A model generated the notes under the pieces. It was not told where the DNA came from, searched no databases, and saw only the letters and a program-made list of their open reading frames with translations. A program made the position numbers and the translations under genes. 64,000 nucleotides of DNA from Senegalia massiliensis (lineage in GTDB: Bacteria > Bacillota > Clostridia > Tissierellales > SIT17), in contig NZ_QXXA01000006.1 in NCBI RefSeq assembly GCF_009911265.1, forward strand, positions 173,423-237,422. The letters run 5' to 3'. Positions 15,948 through 24,899 of this stretch are shown piece by piece; within the stretch, counting starts at the first letter, position 1; every line of letters begins with the position of its first letter.

Positions 15948-18122
15948 TTACTGTTCTTTAATAGGAATACTAATTATAAACTTTGTTCCTTTACCAAACT
16001 CACTTTCAACTACTATGCTACCATTATGTTCCTTAATGATATTATAGGTTATAAATAATCCTAGGCCAGTTCCTTGTCTCTTTTGTGTATAAAAAGGAAA
16101 AAATACTCTATCTAAATCCTCTTCTTTTATTCCTTTTCCGTTATCTTCTATTATAATTTCTAAATTATTATTCTTTTGATTGAATGATATATATATTACT
16201 CCCTTTTTATCTACAGCATGTATTGCATTTTTTAATATATTTATTATAGCCTGTTTTATTGCCCTTCTATCTATATTAGCTAATATTGGTGTTTCTAAAG
16301 AGCTTTTTTTCACTATTATATCTTTTTGTTCCATTTCTGAATCTAATAAATTTAAGATTAAGTCCAAAAGTTTTTCTATATTAGTCGGAACTTTATTTAA
16401 TTTAGATTCATAGGTAAAATCGAGAAAACTGATTACAAGATTATTTAAATCTTCTACTTCATTTTCTAAAAACTCTAGAATCTCATCTTTTGTTTCCTGG
16501 TCATTAGTATTATCCTTTAAAATCTCTATTAAATTACCCATTCCGGCCAGAGGATTTCCTATATCATGTATTATAGATGCTGATAGCCTACCTAAAGTTT
16601 TAATTCTATCATCCCTTGCTAATTCCCTTTCCATTATTTTTCTCTCTCTAAGATCTTTTAAAAGGAAAACTACTCCTATAACCTGTTGCTTATCATCTAA
16701 TACCCTAGATGCAGAAACACTAATTGATATTTCTTCTTTACATTTATTTTTAATAGTCAGCTCAACATCGTTAAATACATTTCCCTTATCTATTACATCA
16801 ATAAATATTTCTCCTATAGTAATATCCAATCTGTCAATAAACTCTTCTAGGCTAAATTCTTTTATCTCTTTTAAACTATATCCTGTTATCTGTTCTGTTT
16901 CCCTATTTACTATTGTTATATCTCCTTTATTGTTAAATACTATTATTCCATTGGCTACACTTTTAAGGATATTGTTTAGATATTGTTGAAGTCTATTCTG
17001 CTCTTTGAATGAACTTTCTAATTCCTTTATATTATTATTAAGTATAATACTCATTTCACTAAAAGCTTTGCTTAGCTCAGTTACTTCATTAATTGAATCA
17101 TTTTGTCCTTCTGTAAAATCTAATTCTTTTATTCCAACACTTAAATTTCTAACATTTTTTACTAACTTTCCTATAGGTTTTGTTATACTAAATGCTAATA
17201 TTAATCCAATAATTACTGCTATAATTACTACTACTACCATCAAAGCACTTAGTTTTTTCTCGATTTCAGAAGCTTCAGCTAACATTGTTCCTTCCTCTTG
17301 TTCTACTATAACCATCCACTCTACACCTGGTACAAATGTTATAGCGCTATAATATGTTTTATTATCTTCTATATAATGACCCACTACATTTCTTTTATCC
17401 TTTAAAACACTCTCTAAATTAGTTGATTTTTCATTAATAGTAAAGTCTTGGTTTTTCATGGAAACTATTTTGTCACTGTTGTTCTTAATATCGGGATCAA
17501 TAACTATACTTCCTTGTCTATCTATTATTGTTATTCTACCATTAAATCTTTCTTGGGTTTTATCTATTATCTCCTGAATATTATACAGGGGAATTCCCGC
17601 ACCTATTAACCCTATAGTCTCTCTACTATAATTTCTCACTGGTGATGCTATTATAAAATGGGGACGTTCTAGAACACTACTTATTAACAATGGACTAATA
17701 GTAGTTTTTTCTGTATTCATAACATCCCAATAATAACTACGATCCATATATGACTTTTTTTTAACATGATCATTAGAAGGTTTAGAAAAAACCATATCCG
17801 CCTTATCATTCATATAAAATATTAAGCTAAAGTATGGAAAATTATCATATATTCTGAAAATTTCATATTTTATATTATCAATATCTCCGAAACTTTGAGA
17901 TGAGAAATTACTTGCTGTTTCCACAGTAACTTTAGCATCTTCAAGGTATGTTGAGATTTCATTGCCTATCATTTCTGATATCAATAAATTTTTATCTAAA
18001 GTTTTTTGTTGAATTCCTTCTGATGCTATTCTTTGAGTGAATATTCCTGTTATAGCAACGGAAAAAAATGCAAAAATAACAATAAATAAAGGTATTTTAA
18101 ATTTTAGACTATTCATCTTCAT
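15948..18122 (-). CDS. Sensor histidine kinase with extracellular dCache-like domain
   Basis: A 724-residue membrane kinase. Order: TM helix (about 10-32), extracellular double-Cache-like sensor (about 35-290, with GRITIIDRQGSIVIDP typical of the fold), TM helix (about 292-315), HAMP (SITKPIGKLVKNVRN), PAS (about 385-490), HisKA and HATPase. The phospho-acceptor box is IIHDIGNPLAGMG rather than the common HELRNPL. ATP-binding motifs are IEDNGKGI and GTGLGLFI. Its ligand is likely an extracellular carboxylate, malonate by context. It is encoded just upstream of the NtrC-type regulator and with it should control the malonate operon. Confidence 0.9.
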   Translation of the reverse strand: MKMNSLKFKIPLFIVIFAFFSVAITGIFTQRIASEGIQQKTLDKNLLISEMIGNEISTYLEDAKVTVETASNFSSQSFGDIDNIKYEIFRIYDNFPYFSLIFYMNDKADMVFSKPSNDHVKKKSYMDRSYYWDVMNTEKTTISPLLISSVLERPHFIIASPVRNYSRETIGLIGAGIPLYNIQEIIDKTQERFNGRITIIDRQGSIVIDPDIKNNSDKIVSMKNQDFTINEKSTNLESVLKDKRNVVGHYIEDNKTYYSAITFVPGVEWMVIVEQEEGTMLAEASEIEKKLSALMVVVVIIAVIIGLILAFSITKPIGKLVKNVRNLSVGIKELDFTEGQNDSINEVTELSKAFSEMSIILNNNIKELESSFKEQNRLQQYLNNILKSVANGIIVFNNKGDITIVNRETEQITGYSLKEIKEFSLEEFIDRLDITIGEIFIDVIDKGNVFNDVELTIKNKCKEEISISVSASRVLDDKQQVIGVVFLLKDLRERKIMERELARDDRIKTLGRLSASIIHDIGNPLAGMGNLIEILKDNTNDQETKDEILEFLENEVEDLNNLVISFLDFTYESKLNKVPTNIEKLLDLILNLLDSEMEQKDIIVKKSSLETPILANIDRRAIKQAIINILKNAIHAVDKKGVIYISFNQKNNNLEIIIEDNGKGIKEEDLDRVFFPFYTQKRQGTGLGLFITYNIIKEHNGSIVVESEFGKGTKFIISIPIKEQ

Positions 18123-18236
18123 TTATAATTATCATCCTTTTATATTTATCCCATCCATTATATCAATTATATTTACAAAAGTCATTTTAATTTGTAGTTC
18201 TTTAATTTATTAATAAACACTATCTTCTATGCTGGA

Positions 18237-18287
18237 ATTTCTTCTCTAAAGTTAATAAGCCTACACTTTCTTATATTTTATAATTAA
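18237..18287 (-). repeat. Copy B of the ~52-bp Nudix leader repeat
   Basis: Nearly identical to 7252-7304, with three or four differences. Here the frame reads INFREEIPA and then stops, so the copy is not an intact gene. It lies in the spacer between the kinase start and the terminator at 18307, and its TTATAAAATATAA could serve as promoter sequence for the kinase. Confidence 0.7.
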
Positions 18288-18306
18288 GCTATAATAATCA
18301 TAACAT

Positions 18307-18348
18307 AAAAAACCACAGTTAAATTATATAATTTAACTGTGGTTTTTT
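18307..18348 (-). terminator. Terminator after the CD3324-family gene
   Basis: A 14-bp core stem AACCACAGTTAAAT / ATTTAACTGTGGTT is extended by A/T pairs to six T on either strand. It ends the operon of the two genes to the right (18381-19766). Confidence 0.85.
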
Positions 18349-18380
18349 ATCATATTCTATATCTATAATCCTCTCTTACA

Positions 18381-18650
18381 TCATTTATTTTTTACATAGA
18401 CTATCTTTTTAATAGTATTTTCAGAAAGAAAGTAGTTTTCAGCTAATTCGACTATAGTAGCCCCTTCTTTGTATTCCTTTCTAATGCTATCATTTCTAAT
18501 AGAAAGGCTCCGTCTATAACCAGAATTATCTCCCCATTTTTTTCTAGTTCCTTCAGCTTTAGGTATATATAAGTACTCTCCTTGTATATACTTTTGTACT
18601 TCATCCATTAATTCTTTTGGCAATACTTTTTTTGCATTTTTATACTTCAA
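18381..18650 (-). CDS. CD3324 family (Mor-like helix-turn-helix) protein
   Basis: An 89-residue protein beginning MKYKNAKKVLPKELMDEV, then IQGEYLYIPK, which is typical of the small CD3324-type proteins of Firmicutes. The C-terminal half (RKEYKEGATIVELAENYFLS, then ENTIKKIVY) is a helix-turn-helix like that of Mor-type activators. It probably binds DNA; targets are unknown. It follows the next gene by 9 nt and is followed by a terminator. Confidence 0.75.
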   Translation of the reverse strand: MKYKNAKKVLPKELMDEVQKYIQGEYLYIPKAEGTRKKWGDNSGYRRSLSIRNDSIRKEYKEGATIVELAENYFLSENTIKKIVYVKNK

Positions 18651-18659
18651 TTATATCGC

Positions 18660-19766
18660 CTACTTATCTCTAAAATAAATTTCAAATTCTTCAACTGATT
18701 TAAAATCTAATATCCTAATCTGATTTTTTCTAATTAATGAAATAAAATCTTTTTGAAACTTATTAATAGCCATAAGAATCTGTTCATCATCTTTTTGGGA
18801 AGTAAGTTCTAATAGATCTACTCTAAAGATCTCATCAAAGTACTTATTATATTCTACATATGAATTTCTATCATCATACCATATACCTTCTTCCACTTTA
18901 GCAATAAACTGACTAACTTCTTCTTGTATGAATGAAAAAAGTTCAAATAGTTTATAATAATCCTTCTGAGTAACAGCAATTTTGCATTTATTAATAGTTT
19001 TCTTAAGTTCTTCATAATAACCATAAAAAAGCGTTTCAAATAACTCATCTTGTCTATTATCTTTCTTAATACCAAGGAGAAATTCCCTTGTATTTTCAAC
19101 AAGTTCTAATGATTTTAAGTATATTTCTTCAGTATCAGATGAAAAAATAATATCATCCACTAAATCTTTATAATCTCTAGGTAATTTTTTTAAATTTAAA
19201 GAATCCTTTATAACAGAGCCATTCCCATTTTTATAATACATTCTATTTGCAAATCCTAAAGCATTAGAAATTTTACCTAAAAGTTTTCCAGATTCTAGCC
19301 TAATGCTACTCATACTATCATTAAATCTATTCATATTATAAATATAAATATAGCTCTCATTAAAGTATTCATAAGCTTTATTTATTAACGCCTCATCATA
19401 CTTTCCACTTAATACAGTTTTAAGGCTATTTTTTAGATTTTTAAATCTAGCAAGCGCTTCTTCATCTGAATGATAAATAACTTCTGTATCTAAAAGTAAA
19501 TATCCTTGGGGACTATCCATAGCAGCATTTGAAATCAATCTATCCCAACTTATAGAAAACAAGTCATAACTAACACCTTCTACAATAAATTGAGTTGAAA
19601 GTTTTTTACCTATTTCATTTTTAGAAATAAAATAAAAACTTAATCCTAATTTTTCATCTACATTTATATTCTTGTTTCCATATACTACAAGTAACAAAAT
19701 ATCATCCCTATAGTCCTCTACAATCTTATTTTTTATAATCTCTAATATTTTTTTATCATTTTTCAT
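18660..19766 (-). CDS. Protein with degenerate nucleotidyltransferase-like N-terminus
   Basis: A 368-residue soluble protein. The first 90 residues (DDILLLVVYGNKNINVDEKL, then SFYFIS) look like the start of a nucleotidyltransferase fold (V-Y-G strand and turn), but the paired GS and DxD catalytic motifs are not visible. It may therefore be inactive. The remainder is helical and rich in Tyr, Lys and Glu without a family I recognise. A GGGGT-type site precedes the ATG at 19766. It is cotranscribed with the CD3324-like regulator 9 nt downstream, so the two may work together. Confidence 0.6.
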   Translation of the reverse strand: MKNDKKILEIIKNKIVEDYRDDILLLVVYGNKNINVDEKLGLSFYFISKNEIGKKLSTQFIVEGVSYDLFSISWDRLISNAAMDSPQGYLLLDTEVIYHSDEEALARFKNLKNSLKTVLSGKYDEALINKAYEYFNESYIYIYNMNRFNDSMSSIRLESGKLLGKISNALGFANRMYYKNGNGSVIKDSLNLKKLPRDYKDLVDDIIFSSDTEEIYLKSLELVENTREFLLGIKKDNRQDELFETLFYGYYEELKKTINKCKIAVTQKDYYKLFELFSFIQEEVSQFIAKVEEGIWYDDRNSYVEYNKYFDEIFRVDLLELTSQKDDEQILMAINKFQKDFISLIRKNQIRILDFKSVEEFEIYFRDK

Positions 19767-19899
19767 ATTACCCCACCCCTTACTTAAAATTATTAAAATA
19801 TTAAATTATAATTTATATTTCATACTCTAATTATATATGTAATATTCAGATAATTATATAGATAGTTCTTTTATGGGTAGTTCTTTACATAGAACCCAC

Positions 19900-19930
19900 A
19901 AAAAAACACCTATCCAACAGAAAAGGTGCT
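19900..19930 (-). terminator. Terminator after the methyltransferase gene
   Basis: On the minus strand, AGCACCTTTTCTG, TTGGA and AGGTGT form a stem followed by seven T, at the stop of the gene at 19937. Confidence 0.7.
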
Positions 19931-19936
19931 TTAAAC

Positions 19937-20722
19937 TCATAGGGGTTTTCTAGCTAGTTGTAAATCTATAGTATCGTATATAGTAATAATACCACCGTTA
20001 TTATTTATGACTTCTCTTATTTCATCAAAGAATTTCATTCTTGTAGCTTCTTCAATAGCAATGTGATCTGAATAGGTGCCTAATAATGATGTGTACTCAT
20101 CTGCTGTAAAGTCTCTTGTTCTATGATAAAGTCTATATCCTAAATCTTCAAATCCATATTTAGATGCTATATTAGATATATATTTGGCATTTTCATCGCT
20201 ATATTCATCTACTCCCAATGAATTAGGCATATACTTTTCATATATCTTTTGAAATTGAATATGTATATTTGGGCGTTTCTTATCTTTATAGGGATAATTT
20301 GCAAATCGGGCAAAAACACCACCACTTTTCAACATATCAAATACTTTGGTATATCCTATTTCTTCAGGAATCCAATGAAAAGCAGTTGCTGAAAAAATAA
20401 GATCAAATGAGTCAGAAGGACAATCAAAATCTTGAAATGCTACATTTTTAATATTAAAATGCTCATAATTACTAAATTTATCTTTAGAGAATTTTGCTAA
20501 TTGATCACCCAATTCAATTGCAGTCAAATTACAACCTGTTTCAAGTATTGGTAATGTAGCTTGTCCTGTTCCTATACCTACTTCTAGGACATTACATGAC
20601 TGATTTATTTCTTTTGTAGCAAAAATATCATCATATAGCTCCTTAACATAAGTAGGACGATACCTATCATATTTAAGGTACTCAGAGTTAAATGTAGTTT
20701 CTAAACCTTTTATTTTTGACAT
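19937..20722 (-). CDS. Class I SAM-dependent methyltransferase
   Basis: A 261-residue methyltransferase. Motif I (NVLEVGIGTGQATLPILE) binds S-adenosylmethionine, the acidic residue of motif II is in LTAIELGDQLAKF, and FDLIFSATAFHWIPEE is motif IV/post-IV as in the Methyltransf_11 group. The N-terminus GLETTFNSEYLKYDRYRPTY is the usual substrate-cap helix for this group. The ATG at 20722 has TAGGAGGAA 6 nt before it. The methyl acceptor is unknown; proteins of this type act on small molecules. It is monocistronic with its own terminator. Confidence 0.85.
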   Translation of the reverse strand: MSKIKGLETTFNSEYLKYDRYRPTYVKELYDDIFATKEINQSCNVLEVGIGTGQATLPILETGCNLTAIELGDQLAKFSKDKFSNYEHFNIKNVAFQDFDCPSDSFDLIFSATAFHWIPEEIGYTKVFDMLKSGGVFARFANYPYKDKKRPNIHIQFQKIYEKYMPNSLGVDEYSDENAKYISNIASKYGFEDLGYRLYHRTRDFTADEYTSLLGTYSDHIAIEEATRMKFFDEIREVINNNGGIITIYDTIDLQLARKPL

Positions 20723-20775
20723 ATATTCCTCCTATTTGGTGAATAATATCCCACTAAAGTCATTTTTGTTTGTTA

Positions 20776-21255
20776 CTACTTATGGTACGGTTCTCCTCTA
20801 CTAATTCTAAATGCTCTATATATTTGTTCTAATAATATAAGTCTCATTAATTGATGAGGGAATGTCATTTTTGAAAAGGATAATTTCATATTACTTATTT
20901 TTATTACTTCTTCATGCAACCCTACTGATCCACCTATTATAAAAGTTATATTACTATTCCCTGTAAGAGCTAAACTATCTAACTCTTTAGCCAATTGTTC
21001 TGATGATAGCTCCTTGCCTTCTATACATAATGTTATTACATAAGACCCATTAGGAATTTTTGAAATGATTTTTTCCCCTTCTTTTTTCTTTATAATATTT
21101 TCTTCTGATTCTGTCATGTTTTCTTTTGTGGGTTCGTCTTTTACTTCTATTATTTTAAGTTTGCAATATACTGATAATCTTTTAGTAAATTCCTTTATCC
21201 CACTATTTATGTATTTTTCTTTAATTTTTCCCACTGATATTATTGTTATATTCAT
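20776..21255 (-). CDS. rlmH: 23S rRNA (pseudouridine1915-N3)-methyltransferase RlmH
   Basis: A 159-residue SPOUT-class methyltransferase that methylates pseudouridine 1915 in helix 69 of 23S rRNA. The sequence is full length: MNITIISVGKIKEKYI at the start, FIIGGSVGLHEEV for the SAM-binding knot, and FSKMTFPHQLMRLILLEQIY, then RAFRISRGEPYHK at the end. The last of these is the diagnostic C-terminus (RGEPYHK). It is found next to htrA and yycJ in many Firmicutes, as here. Confidence 0.97.
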   Translation of the reverse strand: MNITIISVGKIKEKYINSGIKEFTKRLSVYCKLKIIEVKDEPTKENMTESEENIIKKKEGEKIISKIPNGSYVITLCIEGKELSSEQLAKELDSLALTGNSNITFIIGGSVGLHEEVIKISNMKLSFSKMTFPHQLMRLILLEQIYRAFRISRGEPYHK

Positions 21256-21303
21256 GATTTCACCTGCTTGTCCTCTATAGAGGTATTGGTATTGATATTA
21301 ATA

Positions 21304-21471
21304 TTAAACTACTAAAAATTTTGGTAATTTATCACATTTATCACATCTAGATGGAGTTATCCAATCTGTAAAAGATACACTATCTAATTCATATATATCT
21401 GGTGGCTGCTCATATACATCTACAAAGTCATCTATTGCTTCAGTTAAATGTTCATTACATACAACATACAT
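21304..21471 (-). CDS. CxxH/CxxC small protein
   Basis: A 55-residue gene: ATG at 21471 with CTGGAG 8 nt upstream, stop at 21304. It reads MYVVCNEHLTEAIDDFVDVY, then EQPPDIYEL, then SFTDWITPSRCDKCDKLPKF. The CNEH and CDKC pairs are spaced as in the known CxxH/CxxC family found beside rlmH in Firmicutes, which suggests a small zinc-binding domain. Function unknown. It lies 48 nt upstream of rlmH, so the two are probably cotranscribed. Confidence 0.9.
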   Translation of the reverse strand: MYVVCNEHLTEAIDDFVDVYEQPPDIYELDSVSFTDWITPSRCDKCDKLPKFLVV

Positions 21472-21542
21472 ATAATCACTCCAGTAATTTATATTATATT
21501 AATTATATTATAACCTATTTTCATAAAAATAATTATATTGTT

Positions 21543-21574
21543 AAAAGACCTGACAAAATTTTGCCAAGTCTTTT
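21543..21574 (-). terminator. Terminator after htrA
   Basis: The minus strand has AAAAGACTTGGCAAAA / TTTTGTCAGGTCTTTT, a long stem with two mismatches and a T-rich end, just past the htrA stop. Confidence 0.8.
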
Positions 21575-21578
21575 ATTT

Positions 21579-22844
21579 TTATTCATCTGGTGCTTTGTCA
21601 AATTTTATATTTATCTTTTCTGTCTTACCATTTCTTATTATTTCCATTTCTGCACTATCACCTGGTTTGTAATTATATAGAGCTTTCCTAAGTGTTGAAA
21701 ATCCAGTAATTTCAGTATCACCGATTTTAGTTAATACATCATTTTGTTGAAGCCCTGACTTTGAAGCAGGTGAATTAGGAACTACTTCTATAACTACAAA
21801 TCCTTTTTCTGCTTGTATATCTAATCCTAAAGCTTTTTCATATTTATCTACTTCTAATCCATTTATTCCTATAAAAGCCATCTTAAATTCTCCATCAGAA
21901 AGTACTTGTTCTATTATAGGTTTTGCTATATTTATAGGTACAGAAAAACCTAGTCCTTCTGCTGATTGAATTTTAGCTGTATTTATTCCTATTACTTTTC
22001 CTTCACTATTTAATAATGCACCTCCACTATTTCCAGGGTTAATTGATGCATCTGTCTGAATTAAATTTTCCATCATTACATTTTCAGAAGATATAGTTCT
22101 ATCTAAACCACTTATTACTCCAGAAGTTACTGTTCTTTGAAATTGAAGTCCTAATGGATTTCCTATTGCTATTGCTTGTTCTCCCACTATAAGATCATCT
22201 GAATTTCCTAACTCAGCTGCCGGTAAATTAGTTTCATTAACCTTTATAATAGCAAGGTCAAGTGTTGAATCTTGCCATAATACATTTGCGTTAGTTTTTG
22301 AACCATCTGCAAATTGAACTGTTATTTTATCTGCATTACCACCATCTATTACATGAGAATTTGTAAGAATATATCCATTACTATCAACTATTACTCCTGA
22401 TCCTACACCTTGAAGTGGTACTTCATTTCCAAAGAAATTTTGTTGGGTAGTTGTAGTTGTAATCCCTACTACTGAATCCATTGCTTTTTTTGCTACTGCT
22501 GAAACAGTATTAATATCATCTTTGGTATTTATCTTTATAGTTTCATTTCCTGTTTTATTTGTATTACCATCATTTGTTTCAGGATAAGGTATAATGTTGC
22601 CATATAAATATGTTGGAGCAACATATGCTACAACAAATCCTCCAATAAGAGCTGCCACTAAAGCTACTAACATATAAGAAAAAAAGCCACCTTTACTTTT
22701 CTTCTCTTTATATACTACTTGTTTTTCTTTAGTAGGACCCATTGGACTATGCCATTGTCTTTTTTCTTCTTTGATTTCATTGTTATATTCTTCGTTGGTG
22801 TATTCATCATTGTTATGTTCATTATTGTTATATTCATCACTCAT
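21579..22844 (-). CDS. htrA: HtrA/DegP-type membrane serine protease with PDZ domain
   Basis: A 421-residue surface protease for protein quality control. A short Asn/Glu-rich cytosolic tail (1-50) precedes one membrane helix (about 54-78, FFSYMLVALVAALIGGFVVA). The trypsin-like domain follows at about 110-300 with the triad His in TNSHVID, Asp in DSTLDLAIIKV and Ser in NPGNSGGALL. One PDZ domain lies at about 320-415 (GFVVIEVVPNSPASKSGL). The ATG at 22844 follows AAGGAGGA. It is 15 nt downstream of yycJ, as in the wal-linked htrA of other Firmicutes. Confidence 0.95.
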   Translation of the reverse strand: MSDEYNNNEHNNDEYTNEEYNNEIKEEKRQWHSPMGPTKEKQVVYKEKKSKGGFFSYMLVALVAALIGGFVVAYVAPTYLYGNIIPYPETNDGNTNKTGNETIKINTKDDINTVSAVAKKAMDSVVGITTTTTQQNFFGNEVPLQGVGSGVIVDSNGYILTNSHVIDGGNADKITVQFADGSKTNANVLWQDSTLDLAIIKVNETNLPAAELGNSDDLIVGEQAIAIGNPLGLQFQRTVTSGVISGLDRTISSENVMMENLIQTDASINPGNSGGALLNSEGKVIGINTAKIQSAEGLGFSVPINIAKPIIEQVLSDGEFKMAFIGINGLEVDKYEKALGLDIQAEKGFVVIEVVPNSPASKSGLQQNDVLTKIGDTEITGFSTLRKALYNYKPGDSAEMEIIRNGKTEKINIKFDKAPDE

Positions 22845-22859
22845 AATTTTTCCTCCTTA

Positions 22860-23654
22860 TTAAACTATACAAAGTTCAGTGGGATCATGGCGATCTGCTA
22901 CTTGTAATTGTATGTCTTTGTTTAGCTTTATACCCTTTTCAGTCATTATGTTAACAACTGTTTGATATGCTAACTCAGGAAAGTTATTTTCTCTACTTAA
23001 ATGTCCTAAAAATATCCTTTGAAATTTATCTAAAAATAATTCTGATATCAAATTTCCTGCATCTTCATTTGATAAATGACCATCTTGAGATAGTATTCTT
23101 TTCTTTAAATAATATGGATAGCTTCCTATTTTTAACATCTGAATATCATGGTTTGATTCCAACATTAATAAGTTTGAATCTTTGATTTTTGACTTTATAT
23201 TTTCTGTTATTATTCCAGTATCCGTTACTATACTTACCTTTTTATTTTTATGATTCAAACTATATCCTAAAGAATCAGCTGCATCATGACTTGTGCTAAA
23301 ACTATCTATATTTATATCTCCTATTTCAAAACTATTGTTACTACCAATTATTCTAATATTTTGTTCGTCTAATTTACCTAAATACTCTTTCATAGCTTCC
23401 CAAGTATTATTATTTGCATATATTGGTATATTAAACCTTCTAGATAATATTCCTACTCCCTTTATATGGTCTTTATGTTCATGAGTAACTAGTATACCAT
23501 TTAATTTTGTTGGATCTGCACCAATTGATAATAAACCATTTTGTATCTTTTTACCACTTAATCCAGCATCTATTATTATATTTGTTTTATCTGTTTCTAC
23601 GTATTGACAATTGCCACTGCTCCCACTAGCTATTGAACAAAATCTTAAACTCAT
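22860..23654 (-). CDS. walJ: YycJ/WalJ MBL-fold metallohydrolase
   Basis: A 264-residue metallo-beta-lactamase-fold protein. The metal site is THEHKDHIKG (HxHxDH); further ligands are H in TSHDAADSLG, D in SIVTDTG and H in FLGHLSRENN. The start RFCSIASGSSGNCQYVE is diagnostic of YycJ, which is linked to the WalRK cell-wall regulon and to DNA metabolism in Firmicutes. It precedes htrA by 15 nt. In many species it directly follows walI; here seven other genes lie between. Confidence 0.94.
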   Translation of the reverse strand: MSLRFCSIASGSSGNCQYVETDKTNIIIDAGLSGKKIQNGLLSIGADPTKLNGILVTHEHKDHIKGVGILSRRFNIPIYANNNTWEAMKEYLGKLDEQNIRIIGSNNSFEIGDINIDSFSTSHDAADSLGYSLNHKNKKVSIVTDTGIITENIKSKIKDSNLLMLESNHDIQMLKIGSYPYYLKKRILSQDGHLSNEDAGNLISELFLDKFQRIFLGHLSRENNFPELAYQTVVNIMTEKGIKLNKDIQLQVADRHDPTELCIV

Positions 23655-23723
23655 TTATATCACTCCGTATTTACAATATTTATTTTATCTTAGGTTTGTG
23701 ATGAATATGTGATGAATATATTT

Positions 23724-24899
23724 TTATTTTAAAAATTTTATTACATTTAAAACTTGTATAGCCACTCCTATTGGTAAAGAGTTTTCATCTATATTAAATC
23801 TATCACTATGTCCATCATATATTATATCTTTTTTCTCATTTCTACATCCTAGTCTGAAAAATGCACCATCTGTATCTTTTAAAAAATATGAAAAATCTTC
23901 AACTCCAAGACTAGGACTATCTATTGTTATAACATTTTTTTCTCCTAATAACTGATTTACACTCTCTCTTACTAAGTTTACCATGTTATCACTATTTATT
24001 AAAGACATATATCCTTCTTCCCTTATAAATTTTCCTTTTCCTCCCATTGTTTTTGGAATATTTTCTACTATATCTTTTATATTGGTAAGAGCTACATCTC
24101 TAGTTTTAGGCGATAATGTCCTAAGTGTACCTTTCATATTGACTGAATTTGAGATGATATTATGAGCTGTTCCTCCATTTATTTGTCCTATGGATATTAC
24201 TGCTGAATCAATAGGGCTTACTTTTCTACTTACTATAGTTTGAAGTGCATTTATAACTTGAGATGCTATTACAATACTGTCTACTCCACTATGAGGATAA
24301 GCACCATGTGTACTTTCACCAAAAATTTGTATGTTTAATGTATCAGATGATGCATTCATTTTTCCATATTTTATACCTATTTTCCCAACAGGTATTTCTG
24401 GAGCCATATGAAGCCCAAATACTGCATCTACTTTTGGATTCTCCATTATCCCTTCTTTTATCATTCGTTCTGCGCCACCTATAGTTTCTTCTGCTGGTTG
24501 AAATATAAGTTTTATATTTCCCTTTATTTCCTCTTTCATTTCTACTAATATCTTTGCTACACCAAGTAATATTGTCATATGAGCATCATGTCCACATGCA
24601 TGCATTTTTCCATCTATTTTAGATTTATATTCTACATTATTTCTTTCAAATATAGGTAAAGCATCCATATCTGCTCTAAGGGCTATGGTTTTCCCTTTAT
24701 GATTACCTCTTATAATACCTACTACTCCAGTATCTGCAACTTCATTTTTATATTCAATATTTAACTCTTCTAATATATTACATATTTTATTCATTGTTCT
24801 ATATTCTTCTATGCCAAGTTCTGGATACATATGAAAATCCCTTCGTACACTTATTAACCAATCCTTTATATCTTGGGATTTCTTTATTATATTATTCAT
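23724..24899 (-). CDS. M20 family amidohydrolase/aminoacylase
   Basis: A 391-residue zinc peptidase-like enzyme of the M20D (IAA-amino acid hydrolase / N-acyl-amino acid deacylase) type. Metal ligands are in MHACGHDAHMTILLG (Cys, His), QPAEETIGGAERM (Glu-Glu) and FGLHMAPEIPVG (His); the last ligand is His in YDGHSDRFN. It probably removes an acyl group from an amino acid or dipeptide. It overlaps the S66 peptidase gene upstream by 8 nt, so the two are translated together. Confidence 0.9.
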   Translation of the reverse strand: MNNIIKKSQDIKDWLISVRRDFHMYPELGIEEYRTMNKICNILEELNIEYKNEVADTGVVGIIRGNHKGKTIALRADMDALPIFERNNVEYKSKIDGKMHACGHDAHMTILLGVAKILVEMKEEIKGNIKLIFQPAEETIGGAERMIKEGIMENPKVDAVFGLHMAPEIPVGKIGIKYGKMNASSDTLNIQIFGESTHGAYPHSGVDSIVIASQVINALQTIVSRKVSPIDSAVISIGQINGGTAHNIISNSVNMKGTLRTLSPKTRDVALTNIKDIVENIPKTMGGKGKFIREEGYMSLINSDNMVNLVRESVNQLLGEKNVITIDSPSLGVEDFSYFLKDTDGAFFRLGCRNEKKDIIYDGHSDRFNIDENSLPIGVAIQVLNVIKFLK

